A stretch of DNA of 64,000 bases from Mytilus californianus (Eukaryota > Mollusca > Bivalvia > Mytilida > Mytilidae), in the NCBI RefSeq assembly GCF_021869535.1, contig NW_026262723.1, positions 85,872,324-85,936,323 on the forward strand, written 5' to 3'. The translations under genes were made by a program, and so were the position numbers. The notes under the pieces are model-generated. The model saw nothing but the letters and a program-made list of their open reading frames with translations. It was not told the origin of the DNA and made no database searches. This document shows, one piece after another, positions 63,266 to 64,000 of the stretch (position 1 is the first letter of the stretch; every line of letters starts with the position of its first letter).

Positions 63266-64000
63266 ATGTAAACGCCATACGATGGAGCAGAGCGTAAATT
63301 GGAATGTTGAAATCATAACGTTCGTCATAGATTCTAGTTTAAAGTCGTCCATTTGTGCCAATATCGAGAAAAAGATCAAGATATGAAACAAACATTCTAA
63401 TTTTGGTAGTATCCTCAATTTCAAATTCAAGGGGAAATAAGAGATGGAAGTACTCATTGAAATTTGGGTTATTGAGTGTCAGAACATCATCAATATATCT
63501 GAAAGGAAAATTAAAGAACTGCACAAGATGCTTTTTGTTTTTTGTTTTTAAGAAGGTTCTGTATTAATTTTGCCTCTTATAAGTACAAAAAACAAGTCGA
63601 CCAGTAGTGGTGCACAATAAGTACAAATTGGAATACCGACTGTCTGTTGAAATATCATTCCACCAAACCAAACAAATATGTTGTCGATAAAAGTTCAGCA
63701 TTTTGATGATTTTATCTTCGGTGTATGTGTTGTGGAAATAAGTGTGGTTCTTCACAAAGTAACATTTCTCATTTTACGTTTCTTAATTTTGTAGAAAAGG
63801 CTCTGTTTAATGAGATGGTGTAGTCGATCTTTCAATTGAGCATGGGGAAAGTAGTGTAAAGCGTAGAAAAATCAAAGATTGTGATATTACTACAAAATTG
63901 TGAAGATTGTAATTGAAGATTTCGGAGTAGATCTTTAGAATTTTTAAAAATTCACATCTGAATGACACCGCTGGTGGAATATGCTTCTTCACAATATTTC
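63266..64000 (-). pseudogene. Penelope-like RT (copy B), running off the window
   Basis: On the minus strand from the window edge: CEFLKILKI, ITIFDFSTLYTTFPHAQLKD (motif A region, about 63,820-63,880), KNHTYFHNTYTEDKIIKML (about 63,695-63,755), a worn motif B, FRYIDDVLTLNNPNF (motif C intact, about 63,470-63,510) and VSYLDLFLDIGTNGRL (about 63,340-63,385). It ends near 63,270, where copy A starts in the same orientation with an upstream segment of the RT. Several frame changes. The N-terminal part lies beyond the window. Confidence 0.82.

Noticed and set aside
1-64000. CRISPR array, bacterial operon or prophage
   Set aside because: Tandem repeats here lack unique spacers of even length, the gene has spliceosomal introns, and the elements are eukaryotic retrotransposons.

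Overview
The window is AT-rich eukaryotic DNA from a bivalve mollusc, most likely a marine mussel (Mytilidae, probably Mytilus). The assignment rests on one spliced animal gene with GT-AG introns and on many dispersed repeats that I recognise from memory as typical of mussel genomic DNA. No database search was possible. Nearly everything outside the one host gene is transposable-element material of different ages, much of it nested.

Left part (1-19.5 kb): diverged mussel repeats (1-2.7 kb) lead into a non-LTR retrotransposon on the minus strand that runs from about 17.2 kb down to 4.29 kb. Three later insertions split it: a tandem-core element with a hairpin end (4.50-5.69 kb), a short dispersed repeat inside the reverse transcriptase (about 6.80-7.01 kb) and a young BEL/Pao LTR retrotransposon (9,382-15,513). 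The BEL/Pao copy has identical 162-bp LTRs, a GTTAT target duplication and a gag-pol frame broken by a single extra T. With one GTTAT copy and without the BEL/Pao element, the LINE ORF1 frame reads straight through. Beyond the LINE lie a decayed Ty3/gypsy integrase-to-RT fragment and the 3' end of a Penelope-like element.

Middle part (19.5-44 kb): no host gene was recognised. It holds decayed Penelope-like reverse transcriptases in both orientations, worn hammerhead-ribozyme (retrozyme-like) units, a pair of 337/339-bp direct repeats around a 352-bp core, tandem duplications of 73 and 242 bp, a long fold-back hairpin and a TIR-bounded element of about 600 bp ending roughly 100 bp before the host gene's first exon.

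Right part (44.3-58.4 kb): ten coding exons of an SLC8-type Na+/Ca2+ exchanger on the plus strand, in consistent splice phase, predicting about 806 residues. It has an alpha-1 repeat, two Calx-beta domains with acidic calcium-binding motifs, an alpha-2 repeat and an ordinary C-terminus; the loop after TM5 is unusual. Its 6.8-kb first intron holds a minisatellite of about sixteen 50-bp units and a tRNA-derived SINE-like sequence; its second holds a fold-back element with a run of 21 G.

Right end (58.4-64 kb): a fold-back hairpin, then two Penelope-like RT fragments in the same orientation, the outer one running off the window. I did not find a new gene system. The most informative signals are the nested, apparently recent BEL/Pao insertion, the series of hammerhead-like remnants and the divergent exchanger.
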